Below, piece after piece: positions 1-8,406 of a DNA stretch of 64,000 bases. Every line of letters begins with the position of its first letter. Position 1 is the stretch's first letter. The stretch spans positions 1,054,001 to 1,118,000 of the forward strand of contig NZ_NEQV01000002.1 in assembly GCF_002799245.1 (NCBI RefSeq), in the 5' to 3' direction. Origin of the DNA: Stenotrophomonas maltophilia (lineage in GTDB: Bacteria; Pseudomonadota; Gammaproteobacteria; Xanthomonadales; Xanthomonadaceae). The notes under the pieces were generated by a model. The model saw only the letters and a list, made by a program, of their open reading frames with translations, made no database searches and was not told where the DNA came from. Both the position numbers and the translations under genes were made by a program.

Positions 1-382
1 CGGCGAGCAGCGGGCTGACCGCGATCAGCGGCAGGGCGGTGGTGGCCCAATGCAGCAGCACGCGCACCAGCACCAGCCAGGCCAGTGGCACCGGTGCCAG
101 CAGCCATTGTTCCAGCGAGCCGTCCTCGGCATCGGAACGGAACAGCGAATCCAGCGACAGCTGCCCCGCCAGCAGCACGGCCAGCCACAGCACCGCGCCG
201 GCGGTGGCGGCCAGCAGTTGTGGTTCGCGGCCCTGGGCCAGCGCGAACAGCACCACCACCAGCACCGCGAACAGCAGCGGTTGCAGCGCGTCGCCGCGGC
301 GGCGCCAGAGCAGGCGCAGGTCACGCTTGAGCAGGGCGCCTGCGGTCTGCCACAGGCCCGGTTCGGTGCCCGGCGCGATCAT
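1..382 (-). CDS. ccmB: Heme exporter membrane subunit CcmB (partial, N-terminal 127 residues)
   Basis: The reading frame opens at the ATG at 382-380 and runs off the left edge of the window, so only the N-terminal part is seen. The ATG overlaps the ccmA stop as ATGA, implying translational coupling. The peptide starts [19 protein letters not shown], followed by [19 protein letters not shown], a hydrophobic segment, and the [12 protein letters not shown] stretch typical of CcmB. CcmB is the multi-span inner-membrane partner of the CcmA ATPase in cytochrome c maturation (system I). Identification rests on position after ccmA plus this N-terminal pattern. Confidence 0.85.
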   Translation of the reverse strand, partial: MIAPGTEPGLWQTAGALLKRDLRLLWRRRGDALQPLLFAVLVVVLFALAQGREPQLLAATAGAVLWLAVLLAGQLSLDSLFRSDAEDGSLEQWLLAPVPLAWLVLVRVLLHWATTALPLIAVSPLLA

Positions 383-1008
383 GCGGCACCGCCGAGGTCG
401 AGCTGGCGGGTACGCACCGGCGGTGCCGCATAGGCGCCGTGGGTGGTGACCAGCGCAGCGCCACCGGCGCGCAGGTGCGCCGAAATCATCCGGTTGACCA
501 GGGTGATGCCCTCCAGGTCGAGGTTGGCGTAGGGTTCGTCGAGCAGCCACAGCGGCGCCGGCGACAGCCAGATGCGCGCCAGTGCCAGCCGCCGCTTCTG
601 CCCGGCCGACAGATGCCGTACCAGGGTGTCCTCGTAGCCGGCCAGGCCGACGATGGCCAGCGCGTTGCCGGGCATCTGCCGCGCGCGCCGGCCGTGCAGG
701 CCGCACAGGAAGTGCAGGTTTTCCAGCGTGCCGAGGTCGGGCTTCAGGGCCGGCAGGTGGCTGAGATAGGCGACATAGCGCGCGCGCTCGGCATTGCTGG
801 CCGGCTTGCCGTCGATCCGCACCTGGCCGGCACCGGGCCGGGCCAGGCCGGCCAGCACGCGCAGCAGCGTGGTCTTGCCGGCGCCATTGCCGCCCTGCAC
901 CAGCAGGGCCTCGCCGGCGTCCACATGGAAGTCCAGCGGGCCGAACACCGGCTCGTCATTGCGGGAGAAGCTCAGGCCGCTGGCGGCCAGCAATGCAGGG
1001 GTGTCCAA
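379..1008 (-). CDS. ccmA: Heme exporter ATP-binding protein CcmA
   Basis: This 209-residue ABC ATPase has Walker [12 protein letters not shown] near residues 39-49, the signature [14 protein letters not shown] and Walker [14 protein letters not shown], a compact single domain as in CcmA. CcmA energises the CcmABCD complex that releases heme-loaded CcmE for cytochrome c maturation. The start used is a TTG at 1008; no in-frame ATG lies just upstream, and the true start could be a few codons downstream. A possible -10 (TACAAT on the minus strand, 1043-1048) lies upstream. It overlaps ccmB by 4 nt. Confidence 0.9.
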   Translation of the reverse strand: MDTPALLAASGLSFSRNDEPVFGPLDFHVDAGEALLVQGGNGAGKTTLLRVLAGLARPGAGQVRIDGKPASNAERARYVAYLSHLPALKPDLGTLENLHFLCGLHGRRARQMPGNALAIVGLAGYEDTLVRHLSAGQKRRLALARIWLSPAPLWLLDEPYANLDLEGITLVNRMISAHLRAGGAALVTTHGAYAAPPVRTRQLDLGGAA

Positions 1009-1064
1009 GGGGCAAAGGTCTTCATGCCGGAGTGCGGCGGCAATTGTAGCGGTGAATTCACGGG

Positions 1065-1142
1065 GTAGCGCCGGCCACTGGCCGGCAATGGCCCCCAGCG
1101 CAGGTTGTCTGGCCGAGGTTGCCGGCCAGCGGCCGGCACTAC
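1065..1142. repeat. SMAG/REP inverted pair
   Basis: Two GTAG-headed palindromes face each other: GTAGCGCCGGCCACTGGCCG from 1065 and its inverted partner ending in CACTAC at 1142. Each arm can form a short GC-rich hairpin. The pattern fits the SMAG REP family known from Stenotrophomonas maltophilia. The pair sits between the divergent ccmA and aminotransferase genes. Confidence 0.85.
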
Positions 1143-1196
1143 CGAGGCGGGGATTGCGTAAACTCAGGCGTCTGTCTCCCCATATTCCCCAGGCCG

Positions 1197-2345
1197 ATGC
1201 AACCCACCACCAAGCTGCCCAAGGTCGGTACCACGATCTTTACCGTGATGTCCCAGCTCGCCGCCGAACATGGCGCGGTCAACCTGGGGCAGGGGTTCCC
1301 GGATTTTTCGGCGCCGCAGCGCCTGATCGACGAGACCGCCAGGGCGATGGCCGCCGGGCTGAACCAGTACCCGCCGATGACCGGCGTGGCGCCGCTGCGC
1401 CAGGCCATCGCGCAGAAGGCCCTGGACTGCTACGGCGCGCAGGTCGACGCGGACAGCGAGATCACCGTCACCAGCGGCGGCACCGAGGCCATCTTCAACG
1501 CCATCCACGCCGTGGTGCGTGCCGGCGAGGAAGTGATCGTGCTCGACCCGGCGTATGACTGCTACGAACCGGCGATCGACCTGGCCGGTGCCAAGGCCGT
1601 GCATGTGTCGCTCGATCCGCAGACGTTCGCGGTCGACTGGGACCGCGTGCGTGCGGCGATCACCCCGCGCACCCGCATGCTGATCGTCAACACCCCGCAC
1701 AACCCGTCCGGCGCGATGCTGTCGGCGCAGGACATGCAGGCGCTGGCCGAGCTGCTGCGCGGCACCCAGATCTACCTGATCTCCGATGAGGTGTACGAGC
1801 ACATCATCTACGACGGCCGCCGCCATGAATCGGCGTTGCGCTACCCGGAACTGCGCGAGCGCGCGTTCGTCATCTCCAGCTTCGGCAAGACCTACCACTG
1901 CACCGGCTGGAAGATCGGCTATGCGATCGCCCCGCCAGCGCTGACCGCCGAGTTCCGCAAGGTGCACCAGTACAACACCTTCACCAGCTTCGGCCCGGCG
2001 CAGTATGGTTTCGCCGCGATGATCCGCGACGAGCCCGAACACCACCTGGAGCTGGGCGCGTTCTACCAGGCCAAGCGCGACCGCTTCCGCGAGCAGCTGG
2101 CCAGCACGCGCCTGAAGGCGCTGCCGGTCCCGGGCGGCTACTTCCAGCTGGTCGATTACTCGGCCATCAGCGACCTGCCGGACCACGAGTTCGTGAAGTG
2201 GCTGACCATCGAGAAGGGCGTCACCGCCATCCCGCTGTCGCCGTTCTACGAGAATCCGCCGGCCGGCCAGCGCCTGGTGCGCCTGTGCTTCGCCAAGAAT
2301 GAAGCGACCATGGACGCGGCGATCGAACGCCTGCGCCTGCTGTGA
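1197..2345 (+). CDS. ybdL: PLP-dependent methionine/keto-acid aminotransferase (YbdL type)
   Basis: A 382-residue fold-type I aminotransferase. The start [11 protein letters not shown] at 1197 matches family length (about 386) better than the upstream in-frame codon at 1119, which lies inside a REP element. Visible motifs are GQGFPDF near the N-terminus, [16 protein letters not shown] and [13 protein letters not shown], whose Lys (about residue 231) should bind PLP. YbdL-like enzymes transaminate methionine and aromatic or glutamine-type donors with 2-oxo acids. The next gene, 14 nt downstream, is an omega-amidase, a pairing that suggests glutamine-dependent transamination of a methionine-salvage keto acid (inference). 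Confidence 0.88.
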   Translation: MQPTTKLPKVGTTIFTVMSQLAAEHGAVNLGQGFPDFSAPQRLIDETARAMAAGLNQYPPMTGVAPLRQAIAQKALDCYGAQVDADSEITVTSGGTEAIFNAIHAVVRAGEEVIVLDPAYDCYEPAIDLAGAKAVHVSLDPQTFAVDWDRVRAAITPRTRMLIVNTPHNPSGAMLSAQDMQALAELLRGTQIYLISDEVYEHIIYDGRRHESALRYPELRERAFVISSFGKTYHCTGWKIGYAIAPPALTAEFRKVHQYNTFTSFGPAQYGFAAMIRDEPEHHLELGAFYQAKRDRFREQLASTRLKALPVPGGYFQLVDYSAISDLPDHEFVKWLTIEKGVTAIPLSPFYENPPAGQRLVRLCFAKNEATMDAAIERLRLL

Positions 2346-2359
2346 GCGGAGGAGCGGAC

Positions 2360-3166
2360 ATGCAGGACCTGCGCATTTCCCTCGTCCAGGGCGACACCCG
2401 TTGGCACGACCCGGCGGGCAACCGTGAGTACTACGGCGCGCTGCTGGCCCCATTGGCCGGCACCACCGACCTGGTGATCCTGCCGGAGACCTTCACCAGT
2501 GGCTTCTCCAACGAAGCCATCGCCCAGGCCGAAGGCATGGACGGCCCGACCGTGGCCTGGGTGCGCGAACAGGCGAAGGTGCTGGACGCGGCGGTGATCG
2601 GCAGCGTGCAGCTGCGCGAGGGCGACGGCGTCTACAACCGCCTGCTGTTCGCCACGCCTGATGGCGGGCTGCAGTGCTACGACAAGCGCCACCTGTTCCG
2701 CTACGGCGGCGAGCACGAGCGTTATGCCGCTGGCCGTGAGCGCCTGAGCGTGGAATGGAAAGGCTGGCGGATCAATCCGCAGGTCTGCTACGACCTGCGT
2801 TTCCCGGTGTTCTGCCGCAACCGCTACAACGTGGAGCGCCCGCAGCAGCTGGACTTCGACCTGCAGATCTTCGTTGCCAACTGGCCGTCGGCGCGCGCCT
2901 ATGCGTGGAAGACCCTGCTGCGTGCGCGGGCGATCGAGAACCTGTGCTTCGTGGCGGCGGTGAACCGCGTCGGTGTCGATGGCAACCAGCTGCACTACGC
3001 CGGTGACAGCGCGGTGCTGGATTTCCTCGGCCAGCCGCAGGTGGAGATACGCGAGCGCGAACAGGTGGTCACCACCACCATCTCGGCCGAGGCGCTGGCC
3101 GCGCACCGCGCACGCTTCCCGGCGATGCTCGATGCCGATGCCTTCCACCTGGACGAACAGGCCTGA
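2360..3166 (+). CDS. Omega-amidase / carbon-nitrogen hydrolase (YafV type)
   Basis: A 268-residue nitrilase-superfamily enzyme with the Glu-Lys-Cys triad visible: E43 in LPETF, K109 in CYDKRHLF and C143 in PQVCYDLRFP. The ATG at 2360 is chosen because GGAG (2351-2354) precedes it by 5 nt; a GTG at 2342 overlaps the upstream gene and is less likely. YafV/Nit2-like omega-amidases hydrolyse 2-oxoglutaramate and 2-oxosuccinamate, the by-products of glutamine or asparagine transamination. Directly following a YbdL-type aminotransferase, it probably pulls that reaction forward. Cytoplasmic. Confidence 0.87.
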   Translation: MQDLRISLVQGDTRWHDPAGNREYYGALLAPLAGTTDLVILPETFTSGFSNEAIAQAEGMDGPTVAWVREQAKVLDAAVIGSVQLREGDGVYNRLLFATPDGGLQCYDKRHLFRYGGEHERYAAGRERLSVEWKGWRINPQVCYDLRFPVFCRNRYNVERPQQLDFDLQIFVANWPSARAYAWKTLLRARAIENLCFVAAVNRVGVDGNQLHYAGDSAVLDFLGQPQVEIREREQVVTTTISAEALAAHRARFPAMLDADAFHLDEQA

Positions 3167-3269
3167 GCGACGGCCTGAACGCCGCCGCACCAACGCGCGC
3201 GCCTGCATCCAGCGTGCACGCGCGCGCTGCTAGATTCGCCGGCAGTCCGACCGAACTGGAAGTCCTGCC

Positions 3270-3704
3270 ATGAACAAGTCCTTCGCCCTGCTGCTGGCCC
3301 TGTCCGCTGCAACGCTGGCCCCGGCCGCGCACGCTGCCGGCAACCTCGATTGCCAGCTGCGCTACAACCTGTCCGGTTGGTCACTGATCTACAAGACCGC
3401 CTCCGGCAATGGCACGGTCAGCTGCAGCAACGGCACAAGCCTGCCGGTGCGCATCGAAATGAAGGGCGGCGGCCTGACCGTGGGCAAGTCGAAGATCACC
3501 AATGGCCGTGGCAGCTTCACCGGCGCGGTGAGCGTCAACGAGCTGCTGGGCACCTACGCCTCGGTTGGCGCGCATGCGGGCGCGGTGAAGTCCAGCAACG
3601 CGCAGGTGATGACCAAGGGCGACATCTCGCTGGCCCTGTCCGGCACCGGCAAGGGTTGGGATCTGGGCGTGGACGGCGCCGCCTTCACCATCAGCCGGCG
3701 TTGA
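3270..3704 (+). CDS. Small exported protein of unknown function
   Basis: A 144-residue protein with a clear Sec signal peptide (MNKSFALLLALSAATLAPAAHA, cleavage after AHA) and a mature part of about 122 residues. The mature part is rich in Gly, Ser and beta-forming residues and has two cysteines (LDCQL, VSCSNG), possibly one disulfide. It resembles exported conserved hypothetical proteins of Proteobacteria that pass the periplasm, but I do not recognise a named family with confidence. It has its own gap of about 100 nt and is followed by the long palindrome at 3735, which may end its transcript. Confidence 0.7.
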   Translation: MNKSFALLLALSAATLAPAAHAAGNLDCQLRYNLSGWSLIYKTASGNGTVSCSNGTSLPVRIEMKGGGLTVGKSKITNGRGSFTGAVSVNELLGTYASVGAHAGAVKSSNAQVMTKGDISLALSGTGKGWDLGVDGAAFTISRR

Positions 3705-3734
3705 GCCGGGCCGGACCACCGCCATCGCCACGCA

Positions 3735-3811
3735 AAAAAGGGGACGGAGGGGATTAAGTCGTTTTCGCCCATTTGAGGCAAAAACGACTTAATCCCCTCC
3801 GTCCCCTTTTT
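3735..3811. repeat. Long perfect inverted repeat, copy 1 of 3
   Basis: Two 31-nt perfect arms (3735-3765 and 3781-3811) flank a 15-nt loop. The left arm reads AAAAAGGGGACGGAGGGGAT then TAAGTCGTTTT. The A-run on one side and T-run on the other make it a bidirectional intrinsic terminator between the convergent exported-protein gene and rluB. Almost identical palindromes occur at 41718 and 48828. Confidence 0.92.
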
Positions 3812-3813
3812 CT

Positions 3814-3843
3814 AAAGAAAAACCCCGGCCGGAGCCGGGGTTT
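3814..3843 (-). terminator. Intrinsic terminator of rluB
   Basis: The hairpin AAACCCCGGC-CGGA-GCCGGGGTTT (3820-3843) is followed, reading the minus strand, by a T-rich run (TTTTTCTTT). It lies about 25 nt past the rluB stop codon. Confidence 0.85.
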
Positions 3844-3865
3844 CGTGTTTCGGTCGGGGCGCTGA

Positions 3866-5503
3866 TCAGCCGCCGCGCGGGCCGCTGCGGCGCGGGCCGC
3901 CCGGACCGCGGTTGCCACCGGGGCCACCCGGGCCACGGTTGCCGCCCGGGCCACCGGGACCACGGTTGCCGCCCGGGCCACGGTTGTTGCCACCGCCCGG
4001 ACCGCGACCGCCCGGACGGGCACCCTGTGCCGGCTTCGGGCTGCCATACGGGTTGAAGCCCGGAGTGGCGTGGTCGGACGGGAAGCTCGGGGCATTGCCC
4101 GGATGACCGTACGGGTGCTTGTTGCCCTGGCCCTGTGAGCGGTTGCCCGCACCGGCCGGACGACCCTGGCCGCCTGCGCCGCCACGGCCTTCACCACCGA
4201 AACCGCCACGGCCCTGGCCGCCACCGGCGCCTGCACCCGGACCCTTCGGCTTGCCATACGGACGGCCCTGGCCGCCCGCACCCGGGCCACGGGCACCCGG
4301 GCCACGTGCGCCCGGACCGGCGTTGCGATGGCCGCTCGGGCCGGTGCTCACGCCATCCGGCACGTACCAGGTGCGGAACGCCGCCGGATTGCCTTCCGGC
4401 AGCGAACGATCGTTCTTCTGGGCGCGCTGCTTGAACGGCTTCTGCGACTGCTTGGCTGCCGCTTCACCGCTGACCGTCAGGCCGCCCTTGAAGCCGCCAC
4501 CCTTGCCGCCGCGACCACGGCCGCGGTCTTCACGGACGTTGTCGAAACGGCGCAGCTCGCGGCCTTCGTCGGCGGTGTTGTGGCCGTTGACGTAGGCATT
4601 GCCGCGGCCACCTTCGCGCACGCGCACGGTGGTCTTGGCGGCGCGGCGCTGGCCGATCACCGGCTGCAGCGTCAGTGCCGACGGTGCGCCTTCTTCCAGC
4701 TTCAGCTGCGCGCGCAGGGCTTCCACCTGTGCAGTGCCCAGTTCCACCGAATGGCCACGGGCCAGTTCGCGCGGCAGGCTCACCTTGCCATAGCGGGTGC
4801 GCTTCAGGCGGCTGACCTGGCAGCCCTGCGATTCCCACAGGCGGCGCACTTCGCGGTTGCGGCCTTCCTTCACCACGACGCGGAACCAGTCGTGCGAATC
4901 GGTGCCGCCGATGCGTTCGATCTCATCGAACTTGGCCGGGCCATCTTCCAGCGCGACGCCGCAGGTGAGGCGGTCGACGATGGCGTCGGAGACCTTTTCC
5001 TCGCCTTCCGGCGCACGCACGCGCACCACGTACTCGCGCTCGACCTCGAACGACGGGTGCATCATGGCATTGGCCAGCTCACCGTCGGTGGTGGCCAGCA
5101 GCAGGCCGGTGGTGTTGATGTCCAGGCGGCCGATGGCGATCCAGCGCGCGCCCTTCAGCGGCGGCAGCGACTCGAACACGGTCGGGCGGCCTTCCGGATC
5201 ATCGCGGGTGGTCACTTCGCCTTCCGGCTTGTTGTAGACCAGCACGCGCGAAGGCTCGGCCAGGGCGGTGGCGACGAAGCCACGGCCATCCAGTTCGATC
5301 TTGTCGCCGCTCTTGACCGACATGCCGGTCTGCGCAACTTCACCGTTGACCTTGACCAGGCCTTCGGCAATGCGCTGTTCCAGCGCGCGGCGCGAGCCGA
5401 GGCCGGCCTGGGCCAGCACCTTGTGCAGGCGCTCTTCCAGCTTGAACTGTTCGGAGGTGGCTTCGCGCTTCAGCGAGAGCTTGTTACGGGGGGTGTCACT
5501 CAT
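3866..5503 (-). CDS. rluB: 23S rRNA pseudouridine synthase RluB with long Gly/Pro/Arg-rich tail
   Basis: A 545-residue protein starting MSDTPRNKLSLKREA at 5503; this ATG overlaps the scpB stop by 8 nt. Residues about 20-75 form an S4 RNA-binding domain (LHKVLAQAGLGSRRALEQ). Residues about 85-265 are the RsuA/RluB catalytic domain, with the catalytic Asp (about D128) in GRLDINTTGLLL. RluB makes pseudouridine at 23S position 2605 (E. coli numbering). The last roughly 270 residues are low-complexity and basic, with RGGKGGG-like patches and tandem GPGGNRG-type units; E. coli RluB is about 290 residues. The tail may be an RNA-binding or condensate-forming extension (inference). Confidence 0.9.
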   Translation of the reverse strand: MSDTPRNKLSLKREATSEQFKLEERLHKVLAQAGLGSRRALEQRIAEGLVKVNGEVAQTGMSVKSGDKIELDGRGFVATALAEPSRVLVYNKPEGEVTTRDDPEGRPTVFESLPPLKGARWIAIGRLDINTTGLLLATTDGELANAMMHPSFEVEREYVVRVRAPEGEEKVSDAIVDRLTCGVALEDGPAKFDEIERIGGTDSHDWFRVVVKEGRNREVRRLWESQGCQVSRLKRTRYGKVSLPRELARGHSVELGTAQVEALRAQLKLEEGAPSALTLQPVIGQRRAAKTTVRVREGGRGNAYVNGHNTADEGRELRRFDNVREDRGRGRGGKGGGFKGGLTVSGEAAAKQSQKPFKQRAQKNDRSLPEGNPAAFRTWYVPDGVSTGPSGHRNAGPGARGPGARGPGAGGQGRPYGKPKGPGAGAGGGQGRGGFGGEGRGGAGGQGRPAGAGNRSQGQGNKHPYGHPGNAPSFPSDHATPGFNPYGSPKPAQGARPGGRGPGGGNNRGPGGNRGPGGPGGNRGPGGPGGNRGPGGPRRSGPRGG

Positions 5504-6374
5504 CAGTTTTGCTCCGGCCGACGGTTTCGAGGTCGGCCTCTGGTTCGGAATCGGCTTGGTCAACAGCCACGGTCGTCGTCGCGACGGCGTTGTCTTCGCG
5601 TTCGTTCACTGGCACCGCGCGCTCGCCCGGCGCGGAATCGGGGTGCCCATCATCGAGGGGCGAAGGTGCTTGCTCATGGGTGGCCGGCGCAGCAGCTGCG
5701 CCGACGGAATCGGGGGTGTTGCCATCGCCGCCCTGCAGGCCGGCGTCATCGTTGGCGGCTGCATCGGGATCGGCGCTGATGTCAGGACCCTCGGCACCAG
5801 CGACGGCCGGTGCATCGCGGTCCAGCGCCAGCTGCGGCTCCAGCTCGCCCAGGTCCTTCAGTTCCGACAGCGGCGGCAGTTCGTCCAGCCGCTTCAGCCC
5901 GAAGTAGTCCAGGAAGCCCTTGGTGGTGCCGAACAGCGCCGGCTTGCCGGGCACGTCGCGGTGGCCGACCACGCGGATCCATTCGCGTTCTTCCAGCGCC
6001 TGGATGATGTTGCTGCTGACCGCCACGCCGCGCACCTGCTCGATCTCGCCGCGGGTGATCGGCTGCCGATAGGCGATCAGCGCCAGGGTTTCCAGGGTGG
6101 CACGGGTGTAGCGGGTCTTGCGCTCGGTCCACAGCCGGCTGATCCAGCCATGCACTTCGCCGGTGACCTGGTAGCGGAAGCCGGAGGCGACCTCGACCAG
6201 TTCCACGCCGCGGCCTTCGCAGGCCTCGCGCAGGCGTTCCAGCGCACGTTCGATGCTGCCCGGCGGTGCCGGTTCCTCTTCCGGGAACAGGTCCTTCAGC
6301 TGGGCCAGGGTGAGCGGCTGGCTGGAAGCCAGCAGGGCACCCTCGACAATGCGGTTGATCAGCGATTGATCCAT
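5496..6374 (-). CDS. scpB: Segregation and condensation protein B
   Basis: A 292-residue ScpB. The winged-helix core is in residues 1 to about 190 (MDQSLINRIVEGALLASSQP, YRQPITRGEIEQVRGV, KGFLDYFGL). ScpB dimers bind ScpA and SMC in the condensin-like complex that compacts and segregates chromosomes. The family is usually about 180-220 residues; here about 100 extra residues form an acidic, Ala/Pro/Asp-rich disordered tail. It sits 13 nt after scpA and its stop overlaps the rluB start, so the three are likely one operon. Confidence 0.92.
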   Translation of the reverse strand: MDQSLINRIVEGALLASSQPLTLAQLKDLFPEEEPAPPGSIERALERLREACEGRGVELVEVASGFRYQVTGEVHGWISRLWTERKTRYTRATLETLALIAYRQPITRGEIEQVRGVAVSSNIIQALEEREWIRVVGHRDVPGKPALFGTTKGFLDYFGLKRLDELPPLSELKDLGELEPQLALDRDAPAVAGAEGPDISADPDAAANDDAGLQGGDGNTPDSVGAAAAPATHEQAPSPLDDGHPDSAPGERAVPVNEREDNAVATTTVAVDQADSEPEADLETVGRSKTDE

Positions 6375-6387
6375 CGGCAGTCAGCGC

Positions 6388-7296
6388 TCACTCGTTTGCA
6401 TTGGCGGCGTCGTCGTTGTCGTCGAACTCGCTGCTGAACTGCAGCGGAGCGTTGGTGTTGCCGGCGGCCAGCGACTTCACGTAGATCGGCGCCAGCGGTT
6501 CTTCCTGGACGATGTCCAGCAGCTGTTCCTTGGCCAGTTCCAGCACCGCCAGGAACGTGACCAGCACGCCCAGCTTGCCTTCTTCAGCCGTGAACAACCC
6601 TTCAAAGCGGTAGAACTTGCCGTCTTCCAGGCGTCCCAGCACTTCGCCCATGCGTTGCCGCACGCTCAGTGCCTCACGCTTGATGGCGTGGCCGCTGAAC
6701 AGCTCGGCGCGCTTGAGCACGTCGTGCAGGGCCAGCAGCATTTCCTTCAGGTCCACCGGCGGCGGCAGTTTCACCGTGGCGCGTTCGGGCATGAAGGCGT
6801 GTGCCAGGCTGGTATCGCGGTCCTGGCGGGGCAGGGCGTCGATGTCCTCGGCGGCCTGCTTGAAACGTTCGTACTCCTGCAGCCGGCGCACCAGCTCGGC
6901 GCGCGGGTCGGCCTCATCGCCTTCCTCGCTGACCGGGCGCGGCAGCAGCATCCGCGACTTCACCTCGGCCAGGATCGCCGCCATCACCAGGTACTCGGCC
7001 GCCAGCTCGAAGCGCAGCTCGCGCATCACGGTGATGTACTCCACGTACTGCCGGGTGATTTCGGCGACGGGAATGTCCAGTACATCCAGGTTCTGGCGGC
7101 GGATCAGGTACAGCAGCAGGTCCAGCGGGCCTTCGAAGGCATCCAGGATGACTTCCAGCGCGTCCGGCGGAATGTACAGGTCCTGCGGGATCTGCAGGAC
7201 CGGTTGCCCATGCACCACGGCCAGCGGCATTTCCTGCTGCTGGGGGGCGGGCGGCCGGGTTGGCGGGTTCGCGTCGAGCGCGAGTTCGGAAGTCAT
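6388..7296 (-). CDS. scpA: Segregation and condensation protein A (kleisin)
   Basis: A 302-residue ScpA starting MTSELALDANPPTR. The family hallmark AFEGPLDLLLYLIRRQNLDV is at about residues 53-72, followed by DIPVAEITRQYVEY. The C-terminal winged-helix portion contains TFLAVLELAKEQ. ScpA is the kleisin that bridges SMC and ScpB. First gene of the scpA-scpB-rluB unit. Confidence 0.93.
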   Translation of the reverse strand: MTSELALDANPPTRPPAPQQQEMPLAVVHGQPVLQIPQDLYIPPDALEVILDAFEGPLDLLLYLIRRQNLDVLDIPVAEITRQYVEYITVMRELRFELAAEYLVMAAILAEVKSRMLLPRPVSEEGDEADPRAELVRRLQEYERFKQAAEDIDALPRQDRDTSLAHAFMPERATVKLPPPVDLKEMLLALHDVLKRAELFSGHAIKREALSVRQRMGEVLGRLEDGKFYRFEGLFTAEEGKLGVLVTFLAVLELAKEQLLDIVQEEPLAPIYVKSLAAGNTNAPLQFSSEFDDNDDAANANE

Positions 7297-7671
7297 CTAA
7301 TGGACATCAGGATTGCATCGGACCAGTCGCGGCACCGGGTTCACCGGGCCAACGCCACGGAGCCCCAGGGCACCAGACACGCCGGGATCGGCGCGATTCC
7401 ACACATATCAAACAGCAGGACGCGCCGTAGTAAACGGCAGCGACAGAACTACGGGGAGGTCGTCTACGTGGCCCGGCCAGGTGGTCCGGTTTGAAGCAGC
7501 GGATCGGTCGTCGGGGGCTGCGGTGGCCGCAAAAACCGACGGGCTGCTGCATCCAGCCACGTGCAATGGACCCTAGGGTAAGCCTTTGCCGCGCCAGTGT
7601 CCAGCCGGACCGGGGCAGGGGCTGCATTGGCTAGAATCTGCGGACCCGACAACGCAAGCGAGGAAATGCCG
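7297..7671. other. Divergent intergenic region, scpA / yciI
   Basis: This 375-nt gap must hold the scpA promoter (minus strand) and the yciI promoter (plus strand). A -10-like TAGAAT lies at 7632-7637, 34 nt before the yciI start, without a convincing -35. I see no credible small gene, RNA gene or repeat in it. Confidence 0.4.
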
Positions 7672-7971
7672 GTGTGGTATGTGATTGAAGGCTATGACGG
7701 CCAGGATGTGCTGGCGCAGCGGCTGCAGGCGAGGCCGGAACACCTGGCGCGGCTGCACGCGCTGCGCGACGAGGGACGCCTGCTGCTGGCCGGCCCGTGC
7801 CCGGCGGTGGACAGTGAAGACCCGGGTCCGGCAGGTTTCAGCGGTTCGGTGGTGATCGCGCAGTTCGAGTCGCTGCCGCAGGCGCAGGCCTGGGCCGATG
7901 CCGACCCGTACGTGGCCGCAGGCGTGTACACCCGCGTGCAGGTGCGCCCGTTCCGCAAGGTCCTGCCGTGA
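7672..7971 (+). CDS. yciI: YciI-family protein
   Basis: A 99-residue protein if the GTG at 7672 is used ([18 protein letters not shown]), matching the 98-residue E. coli YciI, which also begins with a strand right at the N-terminus. The alternative ATG at 7666 sits almost on top of the GAGGAA Shine-Dalgarno (7660-7665), whereas the GTG is 6 nt from it. The family hallmark H and D residues are visible in [22 protein letters not shown] and [12 protein letters not shown]. YciI proteins share a dimeric alpha/beta-barrel fold; the physiological role is unclear. It overlaps the bolA-like gene by 4 nt. Confidence 0.85.
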   Translation: MWYVIEGYDGQDVLAQRLQARPEHLARLHALRDEGRLLLAGPCPAVDSEDPGPAGFSGSVVIAQFESLPQAQAWADADPYVAAGVYTRVQVRPFRKVLP

Positions 7972-8243
7972 ACGCGGAACGGATCGAGCGGATCCGTGAT
8001 GCACTGCAGCAGGCGCTGTCGCCCAGCGTGCTTGAAATCGAGGACGACAGCCATCGCCATGCCGGCCATGCCGGTGCACGCGACGGGCGCGGCCATTTCA
8101 ACGTGCATGTGGTAAGCGAACGCTTCGCCGGATTGGCTCCATTGGCCCGGCATCGGGCGGTCTACGCCGCGCTGGGGTCGATGATGGACACCGATATCCA
8201 CGCGCTGTCCATCCGCGCACATACCCCGTCAGAACAGGGCTGA
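7968..8243 (+). CDS. BolA-family protein
   Basis: A 91-residue BolA/IbaG-like protein starting at a GTG that overlaps the yciI stop (GTGA). It shows the BolA pattern: an N-terminal helix ([14 protein letters not shown]), [24 protein letters not shown] and [11 protein letters not shown]. BolA proteins partner with monothiol glutaredoxins in Fe-S handling and affect envelope and stress responses. The neighbour pair YciI-BolA recurs in gammaproteobacteria. Confidence 0.88.
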   Translation: MNAERIERIRDALQQALSPSVLEIEDDSHRHAGHAGARDGRGHFNVHVVSERFAGLAPLARHRAVYAALGSMMDTDIHALSIRAHTPSEQG

Positions 8244-8257
8244 GCCCTTGTCCCGCA

Positions 8258-8299
8258 CTGTCCTGGCCGGTCCTGACGGGCCTCGCCAGGGACAGATTT
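8258..8299 (+). terminator. Possible terminator after bolA
   Basis: CTGTCCTGGC and GCCAGGGACAG pair with one bulge, followed by a short ATTTT. The T-run is weak, so termination is uncertain. Confidence 0.3.
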
Positions 8300-8334
8300 T
8301 CATGTCCATTTCGGGACATTCGCCTAACGGACTG

Positions 8335-8363
8335 TTTACAAGCCCAGATGGAAACGCTTACAT
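8335..8363 (+). promoter_or_regulatory. lacI-type gene promoter with overlapping operator
   Basis: TTTACA (8335-8340) and TTACAT (8358-8363) are separated by exactly 17 nt. The pseudo-palindrome TGGAAACGCTTACA (8349-8362) fits the central-CG operator pattern bound by LacI-family repressors and covers the -10. Bound repressor would block its own promoter. Related sequences occur at 12738 and, weaker, at 9472. Confidence 0.65.
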
Positions 8364-8406
8364 TCCGCGCCAATGCTGGTAGGTCCAAGCCGTGGAGGGC
8401 GGCTTC

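Noticed and set aside
1119..1196. Upstream start for the aminotransferase.
   Set aside because: The extension lies within a REP element and is not protein-like.
7969..7971. Possible frameshift between YciI and BolA frames.
   Set aside because: Both proteins are full length; the GTGA overlap is ordinary coupling.
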